Assembly (NCBI RefSeq): GCF_028993575.1
Contig: NZ_CP118615.1
Span: 5,609,001-5,673,000, forward strand
Direction of reading: 5' to 3'
DNA: 64,000 nucleotides
Source of the DNA: Micromonospora cathayae
GTDB taxonomy: Bacteria; Actinomycetota; Actinomycetes; Mycobacteriales; Micromonosporaceae
Each line of letters begins with the position of its first letter. Within the stretch, counting starts at the first letter, position 1. The position numbers and the translations under genes are program-made. The notes below the pieces were generated by a model. That model was not told the DNA's origin. It saw only the letters and a list, made by a program, of their open reading frames with translations, and made no database searches. This document shows, one piece after another, positions 1 to 8,571 of the stretch.

Positions 1-1046
1 CCGGTGGTCTCCCCGTAGAGGGCGAAGGACCGCACCCGCCCCGACGCCCGCCCGTGGTACGCCTCCTTCAGGCCGGCGTGCGCGACGACCAGCCGACCGT
101 CGTCGAGAACCAGATGCGAGACGAGGTCCCGGCAGAACACCTCGACCTGCCGGCGGAACTCCTCGGGCTCGGCGGCGAGCTGCTCCAGCGTCTCGGCCAG
201 CCCGTGGGTGACCTGCACGCTACGGCCGGACAGGGCCCGGACCAGCTTGTTCTCGTGGTTGCCGGGCACCGCGAAGGCGTGCCCGGCGGCGACCATGCCC
301 ATCACCAGGCGCAGCACCCCGGGCGCGTCCGGCCCCCGGTCGACCAGGTCACCGACGAACACCGCGCGACGGCCCTCGGGGTGCGCCGCGTCGACCGCCC
401 GCCCGGCGTCGTCCCGGACCAGCGCGTAGCCCAGCCGACCGAGCAGGGACTCCAGTTCGCTGCGGCAGCCGTGCACGTCCCCGATGACGTCGAACGGCCC
501 GGTCTCGTGCCGGAAGTCGTTGCGCAGCGGCTCGCGGACGATCGTGGCGGCCTGCACCTCCGCCACCCCGCGCAGCACGTGCACCTTCCGGAAGCCCTCC
601 CGGGCCAGGCCGCGCAGCGACCGGCGCAGCTGGTCGTGCTGGCGGCGTACCACGGGCGCGCCGAAATCCCGGTCGGCCCGCCGGCTGTTGCGGTCGACGC
701 AGACCTTCTCCGGTACGTCCAGCACGATCGCCACCGGCAGCACGTCGTGCGCGCGGGCCAACGCGACGAGCTTCCGGCGGGCGTCGGGCTGCACGTTGGT
801 GGCGTCCACGACCGTCAGGTGCCCGGCGGCCAGCCGCTTGGCGGCGATGTAGTAGAGCACATCGAACGCGTCCGCGCTGGCCGCCTGGTCGTTCTCGTCG
901 CCGCTGACCAGGCCCCGGCAGAAGTCGCTGGAGAGCACCTCGAAGGGCGCGAAGTGGGTGGCGGCGAAGGTCGACTTGCCGGAGCCGGAGACCCCGACCA
1001 GTGCCACCAGGCACAGCCGGGGTACGGCGAGCTGCAGTGCGGTCAT
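1..1046 (-). CDS. pnkp: Pnkp, polynucleotide kinase-phosphatase(-ligase), 3' part outside window
   Basis: Bacterial Pnkp repairs broken RNA: its kinase phosphorylates the 5' end, its phosphatase heals the 3' end and its C-terminal ligase seals. The frame opens at ATG 1046 and stays open to the window edge, giving about 348 residues. An N-terminal P-loop GVSGSGKS lies near residue 18. A calcineurin-type phosphatase follows with GDVHG, GDLVDRG and GNHE motifs around residues 195-275. The ligase domain, if present, lies beyond position 1. The start overlaps the stop of the upstream Hen1 gene as ATGA, so the two are translationally coupled. Domain order and the Hen1 partner make the identification firm; only the missing ligase part is assumed. 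Confidence 0.93.
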   Translation of the reverse strand, partial: MTALQLAVPRLCLVALVGVSGSGKSTFAATHFAPFEVLSSDFCRGLVSGDENDQAASADAFDVLYYIAAKRLAAGHLTVVDATNVQPDARRKLVALARAHDVLPVAIVLDVPEKVCVDRNSRRADRDFGAPVVRRQHDQLRRSLRGLAREGFRKVHVLRGVAEVQAATIVREPLRNDFRHETGPFDVIGDVHGCRSELESLLGRLGYALVRDDAGRAVDAAHPEGRRAVFVGDLVDRGPDAPGVLRLVMGMVAAGHAFAVPGNHENKLVRALSGRSVQVTHGLAETLEQLAAEPEEFRRQVEVFCRDLVSHLVLDDGRLVVAHAGLKEAYHGRASGRVRSFALYGETT

Positions 1047-2497
1047 CGGGTGCCTCCGGTGCTGTCCCGGCGGGTGAACACCGCCAGTTGGGTGGGCGGG
1101 CCGACCTCCGGATCGTCCGGACCGACCGGCAGGTGGCGCACCTCGTAGCCGTACTCGGCGGCGACCGCCGCCGCCCAGGCGCGGAACTCGGCGCGGGTCC
1201 ACTCGAACCGGTGGTCGCGGTGCCGCAGCCGGCCCGCCGGCAGGTCCGGGTAGCGGACGTTGTACTCGACGTTCGGGGTGGTCACCACGACCGTGCCGGG
1301 CCGGGCGTGACCGAACACCGTCCGTTCCAGCGCGCCGAGCCGGGGCGGGTCGACGTGCTCGATCACCTCCATCAGCACCACCGCGTCGAACCCGGCGAGC
1401 CGGCCGTCCCGGTAGGTCAGCGAGGACTGGACCAGCCGTACCCGGTCGAGCTGCCGTTCGGGGAGCTGGTCCAGGCGTAGCCGGCGGGCGGCCACGTCGA
1501 GCGCGCGGGCCGACACGTCCACCCCGACGATTTCGGTGAAGACCGGGTCGGTCAGCAACGCCCGCAGCAGGGCACCGTCGCCGCAGCCCAGGTCGGCGAC
1601 CCGGGTCGCGCCGGCGGCCCGGAGCGCGGCGAGCACCGCGTCCCGGCGCTGCTCGGCCAGGTTGGGCGTCCGCGGGGGCGACCCGTCGGCCGTCCCGTCC
1701 GGTACGGCGTCGTCCAGTGCCTGCGGCTCGGTGTCGTCCACCTCGGCCAGCCGGCCCACGGCGGTGCCGACCAGGGTGCGCTGGTGCGCCAGGTAGCGCC
1801 GGACGATCAGGTCCCGCTCCGGGTGCCCGCGCAGCCAGCCGGCCCCGGCCCGGACCAGTTTGTCCACCTCGTCGGTGGTGACCCAGTAGTGTTTGCCGTT
1901 GTCCAGCACCGGCAGCAGCACGTACAGGTGGTTCAACGCCTCGGCCAGCCGCAGCCGGCCGGTCAGGCGGACGTCCAGGTAGCGTGACGCGCCCCAGTGC
2001 GGCACCGCCGGGTCCAGCGGCACCGGTTCCGCCTCGACGGACCAGCCGAGCGGGGCGAACAGCCGGTGCGCCACGGTGGGCCCGCCCACGCACGGCAGGG
2101 CCGGCACGCGCACCGTCAGCGGCAGCGGCTGCCCCGGCAGTTCCGGGCGGGCGTCGCACCGGCCCGCCATCGCGGTACGGAACACCTTGCCCAGCGCCAC
2201 CGCGAGCATCGACGACGCCGCGTACGGCCGGTCGTTGACGTACTGCGCCAGGGAGAACGCGTCCGGGCCGCCGGTGCCGCGCCCCCGGACCAGCGCGACC
2301 GGGTCGACCTCGAGCAGCAGCGCCGCCGTGCACCGCTGGTCCGTCGCCTCCGGGTAGAACACGTGCGCCTGCCCCGCCGACACCGCGAAGCTCTGCACCC
2401 GGCCCGGATGCTTGTGCAGCAGGAAACCCAGGTCGGTCGCGGACGGCGCGGTCGAGGTGATCGTCAGGAACACCGGCACAGTGTGCCGACCGGACAT
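1043..2497 (-). CDS. hen1: Hen1, 3'-terminal RNA ribose 2'-O-methyltransferase
   Basis: Bacterial Hen1 methylates the 2'-OH of the repaired RNA 3' end, and its N-terminal half activates the Pnkp ligase. The protein is about 484 residues. It opens with the typical FLTITSTAPSATDLGFLLHKHP region, broken here only by family variation. The C-terminal half is a class I methyltransferase with VADLGCGDGALL and the metal-site motifs MEVIEHVDPP and RHRDHRFEW. I chose ATG 2497, preceded by a GGGTGG ribosome-site-like stretch; GTG 2479 is closer to the usual family start and ATG 2524 is also open. Its stop overlaps the pnkp start, so the two form a two-gene RNA-repair operon transcribed leftward from the gap before 2598. 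Confidence 0.93.
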   Translation of the reverse strand: MSGRHTVPVFLTITSTAPSATDLGFLLHKHPGRVQSFAVSAGQAHVFYPEATDQRCTAALLLEVDPVALVRGRGTGGPDAFSLAQYVNDRPYAASSMLAVALGKVFRTAMAGRCDARPELPGQPLPLTVRVPALPCVGGPTVAHRLFAPLGWSVEAEPVPLDPAVPHWGASRYLDVRLTGRLRLAEALNHLYVLLPVLDNGKHYWVTTDEVDKLVRAGAGWLRGHPERDLIVRRYLAHQRTLVGTAVGRLAEVDDTEPQALDDAVPDGTADGSPPRTPNLAEQRRDAVLAALRAAGATRVADLGCGDGALLRALLTDPVFTEIVGVDVSARALDVAARRLRLDQLPERQLDRVRLVQSSLTYRDGRLAGFDAVVLMEVIEHVDPPRLGALERTVFGHARPGTVVVTTPNVEYNVRYPDLPAGRLRHRDHRFEWTRAEFRAWAAAVAAEYGYEVRHLPVGPDDPEVGPPTQLAVFTRRDSTGGTR

Positions 2498-2597
2498 GCG
2501 GCCGGCCACCCGATTCCGGTCCACCGCCGTGCCGGGTGTCCGTGCGCGAGCAGAAAACCGGCAGCCGGGCCAGGGAATCCTGGACTACGGTGCCCCG

Positions 2598-3428
2598 ATG
2601 CGGGCGGACGAGACTCGGCAGGCGACACAGGCAGCCATGGGGAGCGCCGCACGGCTCGGACTGACCGTCCACGACGCCGCCGTCCTGCACGACTCGAACA
2701 CGCTGACCCTGCGTCTGCGGCCCTGCGACGTGCTCGCCCGGGTGGCGCCGGCCGCGCACCAGTGCGCCCGGCTCGAGGTGGCCGTCGCTGCGCGGTTGGC
2801 CGAGGTCGGGAGTCCGGTGGCCGTGCTGGAATCACCCGAGGTCTTTGCCCGGGACGGCTACGTGACCACCTTCTGGACCTACTACGCACCGGTGACCACC
2901 CACCCGGTCCCCGACGCCGAGTACGTCGACGCGCTCGAACGTCTGCACGCCGGAATGCGCCGGGTCGACCTGCCCACCCCGCACGTCACGGACCGGGTTT
3001 CCGAGGCCCGGTCGCTCGTGGCGGACCACGACCGGACGCCGGAGCTGGCCGACGCGGACCGGGCCTTCCTGGCCGGCACGTTGGACCGGATGTGCCGAGC
3101 GGTCAGCGAGAGCGGCCGGCCCGAGCAGCTCCTGCACGGCGAACCCCACCCGGGCAACCTGCTCCCGACCCGGGCCGGCCCGCTCTTCATCGACTTCGAG
3201 ACCTGCTGCCGGGGGCCGGTCGAGTTCGACCTGGCGCACACCCCCGACGGGGTCGGCGACCACTACCCGGGCGTCGACCACCGGCTGCTCCGGGACTGCC
3301 GGATTCTCGTGCTGGCGATGATCACAGCGTGGCGCTGGGACCGCGACGACCAGTTCCCCGACGGCCACCGGCTCGGCATCGAATGGCTGGGCGCACTCCG
3401 GAAGGCGACGGCAGAGCTGGACAGGTGA
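2598..3428 (+). CDS. APH/choline-kinase-like phosphotransferase
   Basis: This is a 276-residue protein of the aminoglycoside phosphotransferase/choline kinase fold, which moves phosphate from ATP to a small hydroxylated molecule. The catalytic loop reads LLHGEPHPGNLL and the metal-binding segment FIDFETCC. The usual HGD aspartate is replaced by Glu, so activity is not certain. The start is ATG 2598; an upstream in-frame ATG at 2412 would overlap the divergent Hen1 gene and add unconserved sequence. The substrate cannot be read from sequence, and many such genes in actinomycetes have no link to resistance. It is divergent from hen1 and convergent with the CoA-transferase gene. Confidence 0.75.
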   Translation: MRADETRQATQAAMGSAARLGLTVHDAAVLHDSNTLTLRLRPCDVLARVAPAAHQCARLEVAVAARLAEVGSPVAVLESPEVFARDGYVTTFWTYYAPVTTHPVPDAEYVDALERLHAGMRRVDLPTPHVTDRVSEARSLVADHDRTPELADADRAFLAGTLDRMCRAVSESGRPEQLLHGEPHPGNLLPTRAGPLFIDFETCCRGPVEFDLAHTPDGVGDHYPGVDHRLLRDCRILVLAMITAWRWDRDDQFPDGHRLGIEWLGALRKATAELDR

Positions 3429-3493
3429 GCCGACCCACCTCAGGCGGCGCGGTGCCCGGGTCAGGGCGGGGCGGGTCAGGTGGGCGCGGCGGT

Positions 3494-4645
3494 TCAGGTA
3501 CCGGTGTCGAGCCGGTCGGCGAGGGCTTCGGCGGAGAGTTCCCCCAGCCGGGGTGGCGGGTTCCGGTAGCGCGGCGGTGACGTGCTCAACCGGACGGGGT
3601 GGGCCACCTGACGGGACGCCGGGCCGTGTTCCGGGTCGGGGATCTCCACGACCGGGTCGAGTCCGAGCCGGTCGGCCAACGCGAAGGCGTCGGCGACGTC
3701 GTTGACCGGGCCGCACGGCACCCCGACGGCGGTCAGCGACCCGAACCACTCGTCGGCGGTACGGGTGGCGAGGTGCCGGCCCAGCTCCGCGCCGAGCGTC
3801 TCCCGGTGGGCGACCCGGGCGGTGTTCGTCCGGAACCGTGGGTCGTCGGCCAGCGACGGCGCGCCCAGGGCGGTGCACAGGGCCTGGAACTGGCGGTCGT
3901 TGCCCACCGCCACGACCAGCGGACGGTCGGCGGTCGGGAACACCTCGTACGGCGCGATGCTCGGGTGCCGGTTGCCGAGGGCCCGGGGCACCACGCCCCC
4001 GTCGAGGTAGCCGGACGCCTGGTTGACCAGCGCCGACAGCAGCGAGGACAGCAGGTTGACCTCGACCCGTTGGCCCTGGCCGGTGCGGTCGCGGTGGCGC
4101 AGGGCGGCCAGGATGCCGACGGTCGCGTGCAGGCCGGTGACCACGTCGACGAGCGCGACGCCGGCCTTGACCGGCTGGGTGGGGTCGGTGCCGGTGACGC
4201 TCATCAGCCCGCCGACGGCCTGGATCAGCAGGTCGTAGCCGGGCAGGCTGCTGTCCCGGCCGAAGCCGGTGACCGAGCAGTACACCACGGCGGGGTTGGT
4301 ACGCCGGACCTGCTCGTAGCCGAGTCCCAGCCGGTCCATGGTGCCGGGCAGGAAGTTCTCCACCACCACGTCGGCCCGTTCGACGAGGCGGCGGGCCACC
4401 GCGTGGTCCCGCGCGTCGCGCAGGTCCAGGGCGACGGACCGCTTGTTCCGGTTGACCGACCGGAAGTACGTGGCGTCGCCGGCCGCGGTCCACGGTGGGC
4501 CCCAGGCGCGGGTGTCGTCGCCGTGTTCCGGCCGCTCGACCTTGACGACCTCGGCGCCGAGGTCGGCCAGCAGCATCGTCGCGTACGGTCCGGCGAGCAC
4601 CCGGCCGAAGTCGGCGACGAGGAGTCCGCCGAGCGCATCTGTCAT
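3494..4645 (-). CDS. CaiB/BaiF family (family III) CoA-transferase
   Basis: This enzyme moves CoA between acyl-CoA and a free carboxylic acid through an aspartyl-CoA anhydride. The 383-residue protein shows the family start LLVADFGRVLAGPYATMLLADLG, broken here after the first GRVLAGPY block, and then KVERPEHGDDTR. The active-site segment PGYDLLIQAVGG carries the catalytic Asp. I place the start at ATG 4645 (MTDALGG), where family homology begins; the longer frame to 4717 adds an atypical N-terminus. It stands alone, convergent with the phosphotransferase gene. It lies about 4 kb from the CoA-rich catabolic region and has no copy of that region's operator, so I do not assign it to that pathway. 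Confidence 0.88.
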   Translation of the reverse strand: MTDALGGLLVADFGRVLAGPYATMLLADLGAEVVKVERPEHGDDTRAWGPPWTAAGDATYFRSVNRNKRSVALDLRDARDHAVARRLVERADVVVENFLPGTMDRLGLGYEQVRRTNPAVVYCSVTGFGRDSSLPGYDLLIQAVGGLMSVTGTDPTQPVKAGVALVDVVTGLHATVGILAALRHRDRTGQGQRVEVNLLSSLLSALVNQASGYLDGGVVPRALGNRHPSIAPYEVFPTADRPLVVAVGNDRQFQALCTALGAPSLADDPRFRTNTARVAHRETLGAELGRHLATRTADEWFGSLTAVGVPCGPVNDVADAFALADRLGLDPVVEIPDPEHGPASRQVAHPVRLSTSPPRYRNPPPRLGELSAEALADRLDTGT

Positions 4646-4724
4646 GTCGACCAGTGTGAACCAGGCCGTGTTCCGGAAGCGGGGTAGCCACCCGGACCGG
4701 GGCACCCGGAAGTTCACCCGGTCG

Positions 4725-5219
4725 CTACGCCGGCTCGACGGGCAGCCACAGCTCGCGGGTCGCGGTGCTGAGGTCGTCCGTCGGCTCGGGCACCGCGACG
4801 ATCTCCGGGCCCGGCCGCAGCCGCCACGGGTTGAAGGGAAACCATTCGGCTGCGGCCGCGGCCCAGGTCTTCTGCAGGGTCTGCGGATACGGCCCCACGG
4901 ACCGGATCACCACCCAGTGGCCCGCCGGGACCTCGATGACGTCGAGGTCGCCCGGGACCGGCGTGCCCGGTGACACGGCGACCCCGTGCAGGTAGGTCAG
5001 CTCGCTGCCTTCGGCGTAGTCCGCGTCGAGGTCGTCGCAGACCGCGAGCAGGCCACCCGGCTCAGCGTCACCGAGCGTCTTCAGGCGCAGGTGCTCCGCT
5101 GCCGGCAGCGCGGCGATGTGCCGCTGGATGTAGGGGTTGATGCCTCGGTGGATCAGTGGAACCCGGGCAGCGTGCCCCACGAGCCGGAACGCGGGACGGT
5201 CGACGATGCGGGTTTCCAT
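4725..5219 (-). CDS. GyrI-like/effector-binding domain protein, stand-alone
   Basis: The 164-residue protein matches the GyrI-like (SHS2-type) small-molecule-binding fold found at the C-terminus of AraC- and MerR-type regulators. The typical ending VPAGHWVVIRSVGPYPQTLQ followed by W-rich and ELWLPV segments is visible. No helix-turn-helix precedes it, so it is a free-standing ligand-binding protein rather than a transcription factor. ATG 5219 has a GGGAG ribosome site about seven bases upstream; the longer frame to 5576 is antisense to the next gene and is rejected. The ligand is unknown. Confidence 0.75.
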   Translation of the reverse strand: METRIVDRPAFRLVGHAARVPLIHRGINPYIQRHIAALPAAEHLRLKTLGDAEPGGLLAVCDDLDADYAEGSELTYLHGVAVSPGTPVPGDLDVIEVPAGHWVVIRSVGPYPQTLQKTWAAAAAEWFPFNPWRLRPGPEIVAVPEPTDDLSTATRELWLPVEPA

Positions 5220-5373
5220 GCGTTCACTCCCTTCGACGGTTGGGCGGAACCTGAGCTGTAGTGCTGTACGACCGGGCCTCCGTATCGTGACCGGCGCTGT
5301 TGCGGGCACACCCGACGGAAGCGGAGCGGGAAGTGTCGGGTGATCGGGGTCGGTGCCGCCCCACGATGGGGGC

Positions 5374-6183
5374 ATGGACGACACGACACTGGTATCCCGG
5401 TTCCTCCGCGACGGCTTCGTGAAGTTGGCGGGCGCCGTCGCACCGCGGGTGGCCGCAGACTGCGCGCGGCTGCTGTGGCGGGAGACCGGCTGCGACCCGG
5501 ACGACCCGGCCACCTGGACGCAGCCCGTGCACTGGGTGCCCGGCCTGGCACAGGGGCCGTTCGCCGCCGCACCCAACTCGCCGTTCCTCCATCACGCGTA
5601 CGACCTGCTCGTCGGCGCGGGACGCTGGGAGCCGCGCTACTCACTGGGCACGTTCCCGTTGCGCTTCCCGCACGAGGATGAGCCGGACGACGCGGGCTGG
5701 CACATCGAGGGCAGCTACCTGCCGGAGGGTGCGAACTGGTACTTCACGAATGTTCGCTCCCGGGGCCGGGCGCTGCTGATGCTGTTCCTGTTCAGCGAGG
5801 TCGGTCCGGAGGACGCCCCGACCCGGATCCGGGTCGGCTCACACCTCGACGTGCCGAAGGTGCTGGAGAAGTACGGGGAGGACGGGGCGAGCGGGCTGGA
5901 CCTCGCGCCCGAGTTGGTGGCGGCGTCCGACCACCGGCCACTCGCGCTGGCCACCGGGTCCCCGGGTGATGTCTTCCTCTGCCATCCGTTCTTGGTGCAC
6001 GCGGCGCAACCGCACCACGGGACGCGGCCGCGCTTCATGGCCCAGCCGCCACTGATGCCGGCCGCGCCGTACGAACTGGAGCGGGCCGATGGTGCGTACT
6101 CTCCCGTGGAGGTCGCGATTCGCCGAGGACTCGGGCAGGACACCCCCGATCCTGCGGTACGAGGAAGGCGAGGACAACGGTGA
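5374..6183 (+). CDS. Phytanoyl-CoA dioxygenase (PhyH)-family protein
   Basis: A 269-residue Fe(II)/2-oxoglutarate-dependent oxygenase candidate. The metal triad appears as H110-x-E112 in WHIEGS and a distal His in FLVHAAQ (about residue 209), followed by an Arg (about 218-220) expected to bind 2-oxoglutarate. Most PhyH proteins use HxD, so the HxE form is a variant. The start is ATG 5374; an in-frame ATG at 5353 lacks support. The stop overlaps the next gene's GTG start (GTGA). The substrate is unknown; coupling to an RNA methyltransferase is probably only positional. Confidence 0.78.
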   Translation: MDDTTLVSRFLRDGFVKLAGAVAPRVAADCARLLWRETGCDPDDPATWTQPVHWVPGLAQGPFAAAPNSPFLHHAYDLLVGAGRWEPRYSLGTFPLRFPHEDEPDDAGWHIEGSYLPEGANWYFTNVRSRGRALLMLFLFSEVGPEDAPTRIRVGSHLDVPKVLEKYGEDGASGLDLAPELVAASDHRPLALATGSPGDVFLCHPFLVHAAQPHHGTRPRFMAQPPLMPAAPYELERADGAYSPVEVAIRRGLGQDTPDPAVRGRRGQR

Positions 6184-7010
6184 GGGTGCGGGTGACCGGC
6201 CGCAACGCGCGATTCCAGCAGTGGGAGGCTCTGCTCCGCAATCGGACCAAGCGGCAGCGTCGCGGCGAGTTCCTCGTGCAGGGCGTGCGCCCGATCGCCA
6301 TGGCCATCGAACACGGCTGGCAGGTCCGGGAGCTGCTCTACGCCGCCGACGTCCAGCTGTCCGGCTGGGCACGCGAAGCCCTGGACACCGTCCGGGCCGA
6401 GAGGTACGCCGTCTCCGGTGAACTGATGTGTGAGCTGGGCGGCAAGTCGGACACGGTGCCGGAGCTGCTGGCCGTGGTCGCGCTGCCGGAGGACGACCTG
6501 TGCCGCATCCCGGCCGGGCCGACCATGCTCACCGTCGTGTTCGACCGGCCCACCAGCCCTGGCAACATCGGGACGCTCATCCGGTCCGCAGACGCCTTCG
6601 GCGCGTCCGGTGTCATCGTCACCGGCCATGCTGCCGACGTGTACGACCCGAAGGCGGTGCGGGCGAGCACCGGCTCGCTGTTCGCTCTGCCCGTGGTCCG
6701 GGCGCCCTCACACCAGGCCGTGCTGTCCTGGGTAGCCGACGTGCGCGCCGACGGCGTCGGCATCGCCATCGTCGGTGCCGACGAGCAGGGCGCACTGGAT
6801 GCCGCCGAGTACGACTTCACGCAACCCACACTGACCCTGATCGGCAACGAGACCACCGGTCTCAGCGTCGGCTGGCGTGCGGCCTGCGACCAGCTCGTCC
6901 GGGTTCCGATGTCCGGGGCCGCCAGCTCCCTGAACGCGGCGGCCGCCGCGACCGTCGTGCTCTACGAATCAGCCCGCCAGCGCCGCGCAGCCGCACAGCC
7001 GCCAACCTGA
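6180..7010 (+). CDS. SpoU/TrmH-family RNA 2'-O-methyltransferase
   Basis: A 276-residue SPOUT methyltransferase that methylates ribose 2'-OH of rRNA or tRNA using S-adenosylmethionine. All three SpoU motifs are present: VFDRPTSPGNIGTLIRSADAFG (motif 1, described here in pieces DRPTSPGNIGT and RSADAFG), LIGNETTGLS (motif 2) and RVPMSGAASSLNAAAAA (motif 3, knot and SAM site). An N-terminal substrate-binding region of about 110 residues precedes the catalytic domain, as in TsnR-like enzymes that can confer antibiotic resistance. I cannot tell housekeeping modification from resistance. The start GTG 6180 overlaps the upstream stop. Confidence 0.9.
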   Translation: MRVRVTGRNARFQQWEALLRNRTKRQRRGEFLVQGVRPIAMAIEHGWQVRELLYAADVQLSGWAREALDTVRAERYAVSGELMCELGGKSDTVPELLAVVALPEDDLCRIPAGPTMLTVVFDRPTSPGNIGTLIRSADAFGASGVIVTGHAADVYDPKAVRASTGSLFALPVVRAPSHQAVLSWVADVRADGVGIAIVGADEQGALDAAEYDFTQPTLTLIGNETTGLSVGWRAACDQLVRVPMSGAASSLNAAAAATVVLYESARQRRAAAQPPT

Positions 7011-7039
7011 ACACGGCTGGTCCCGGTTCCCGTTGCCCC

Positions 7040-7103
7040 GATACTTAACTTTGTTTATGGTTCGATGAACGTAGATTTACTTCCTCGTCCCCCGGAGGTA
7101 CCC
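7040..7103 (+). promoter_or_regulatory. AT-rich promoter region of the GH5 gene
   Basis: An unusually A/T-rich island lies immediately upstream of the secreted cellulase gene. It holds an imperfect palindrome centred on AACTTTGTT (7047-7055), possible -35-like TTGTTT (7051) and -10-like TAGATT (7072), and a GGAGG ribosome site at 7094-7098, five bases before GTG 7104. The palindrome is a candidate repressor site, but no regulator can be named. Confidence 0.4.
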
Positions 7104-8516
7104 GTGCGGCTTCGCGGCAGACCGATCCTGTTGGCCGGCCTCATCGCGGCGGCGGCACTGGTGCCGTTCGCCCCGTCCCGCACCGCCGAGGCGGCGGCCA
7201 CCCCGACCGCGAGCTTCAGCAAGGTCAACGACTGGGGTTCCGGCTGGGAGGGCAGCTACACCATCACCAACTCCGGCACCACCACGATCAGCTCCTGGCG
7301 GCTGGAGTTCGACCTGCCCACCGGCACCACCGTCGGCTCCTACTGGGACGCGCTGCTGACCAGCAGCGGACAGCACCACACCTTCACCAACCGGTCCTGG
7401 AACGGCACGGTCGCCCCGGGCACCTCGGTGACCTTCGGTTTCATCGGCAACGGCTCCGGCACGCCGACCGGCTGCACCCTCAACGGCCAGCCCTGCGGCG
7501 GCGGCACCCCACCGACCACCCCACCGCCGACCACCACCCCACCGCCGACCACGCCGCCACCCACCACGCCGCCGCCGACCGCCAGCACGCCGGTCGCGGC
7601 CAACGGCCAGCTCCGGGTGTGCGGCCGGCAGCTCTGCAACCGCGACGGCAAGGCGGTCCAGTTGCGCGGCATGAGCACGCACGGTCTCCAGTGGTACGCC
7701 AACTGCGCCACCCCGGCCTCGCTGGACGTGCTCGCCCGGGAGTGGAACGCGGACGTGCTGCGCATCTCGATGTACGTCCAGGAGGGCGGCTACGAGACCG
7801 ACCCGCGCCGCTTCACCGACCTGGTGCACAACTACATCGAGCTGGCCACCGCCCGGGGCATGTACGCCATCGTCGACTGGCACATGCTCAGCCCCGGCGA
7901 CCCGAACCACAACCTGACCCGGGCGCGTACCTTCTTCGCCGAGATCGCCGACCGGCACAAGGACAAGGTCAACGTGCTGTACGAGATCGCCAACGAACCC
8001 AACGGGGTCGCCTGGGGAACCATCAAGAGCTACGCCGACCAGGTGATCCCGGTGATCCGCAGCCGGGACCCGGAGGCCGTCGTGCTGGTCGGTACGCCGG
8101 ACTGGTCCTCGCTCGGGGTCTCCGGCAGCGGCGGCGGGGTCGACACGATCGTCGCGAACCCGGTCACCGGCGGCAACCTGATGTACGTCTTCCACTTCTA
8201 CGCCGCCTCGCACGGCAGCCTGTACTACGACACCTTCGCCCGGGCCGCCGACCGGCTGCCGCTGTTCGTCACCGAGTTCGGCACCCAGGACTACTCCGGC
8301 GACGGCGCGAACGACTTCACCATGGCCCAGCGGTACCTCGACCTGATGGCCGCCAAGAGGATCAGCTGGGTGAACTGGAACTTCTCCGACGACTTCCGTT
8401 CCGGCGCGGTCTTCACCACCGGCACCTGCGGCACCGGCCAGTTCGGCGGCACCACCCGCCTCAAGCCGGCCGGCGTCTGGGTCCGCGACCGCATCCGCAC
8501 CCCCGACGACTTCTGA
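7104..8516 (+). CDS. Secreted cellulase: CBM2 plus GH5 catalytic domain
   Basis: An endo-acting beta-1,4-glucanase candidate exported to attack cellulose. The roughly 470-residue protein starts at GTG 7104 with an ideal GGAGG five bases upstream. An Arg-rich n-region, a hydrophobic helix and an AEAA cleavage site (about residues 1-32) form a Sec signal peptide. A CBM2 domain rich in Trp, Ser and Thr follows (about 35-130). Next is a Pro/Thr linker of repeated TTPPP units (about 136-165), then a GH5 domain to the end. The acid/base Glu is in YEIANEPN and the nucleophile Glu in VTEFGTQ. CBM2-linker-GH5 is a common actinomycete layout. A perfect hairpin terminator follows. Confidence 0.93.
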   Translation: MRLRGRPILLAGLIAAAALVPFAPSRTAEAAATPTASFSKVNDWGSGWEGSYTITNSGTTTISSWRLEFDLPTGTTVGSYWDALLTSSGQHHTFTNRSWNGTVAPGTSVTFGFIGNGSGTPTGCTLNGQPCGGGTPPTTPPPTTTPPPTTPPPTTPPPTASTPVAANGQLRVCGRQLCNRDGKAVQLRGMSTHGLQWYANCATPASLDVLAREWNADVLRISMYVQEGGYETDPRRFTDLVHNYIELATARGMYAIVDWHMLSPGDPNHNLTRARTFFAEIADRHKDKVNVLYEIANEPNGVAWGTIKSYADQVIPVIRSRDPEAVVLVGTPDWSSLGVSGSGGGVDTIVANPVTGGNLMYVFHFYAASHGSLYYDTFARAADRLPLFVTEFGTQDYSGDGANDFTMAQRYLDLMAAKRISWVNWNFSDDFRSGAVFTTGTCGTGQFGGTTRLKPAGVWVRDRIRTPDDF

Positions 8517-8528
8517 GGAACGCGGGGA

Positions 8529-8562
8529 CCGGTGCCCCTCCAATGGGCGGGAGGGGCACCGG
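8529..8562. terminator. Bidirectional terminator hairpin between convergent genes
   Basis: A perfect 13-bp stem (8529-8541 with 8550-8562) and an eight-base loop lie between the end of the cellulase gene (8516) and the end of the SDR gene (8572). It can serve both converging transcripts. No U-tract is present, as is usual in high-GC actinomycetes. Confidence 0.75.
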
Positions 8563-8571
8563 GCGGGCGGT

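Noticed and set aside
3429..3493. Terminator between the phosphotransferase and CoA-transferase genes
   Set aside because: Only a seven-base complementary pair (CCCACCT/AGGTGGG) was found, too weak compared with the perfect stems elsewhere.
2832..4691. A 619-residue leftward frame over the phosphotransferase and CoA-transferase genes
   Set aside because: It shifts frame relative to the clear CoA-transferase and is antisense to the phosphotransferase. No conserved blocks.
6180..7010. Antibiotic-resistance methyltransferase (TsnR type)
   Set aside because: SpoU motifs are clear, but no neighbouring biosynthesis genes or specific signature separate it from ordinary rRNA/tRNA modification.
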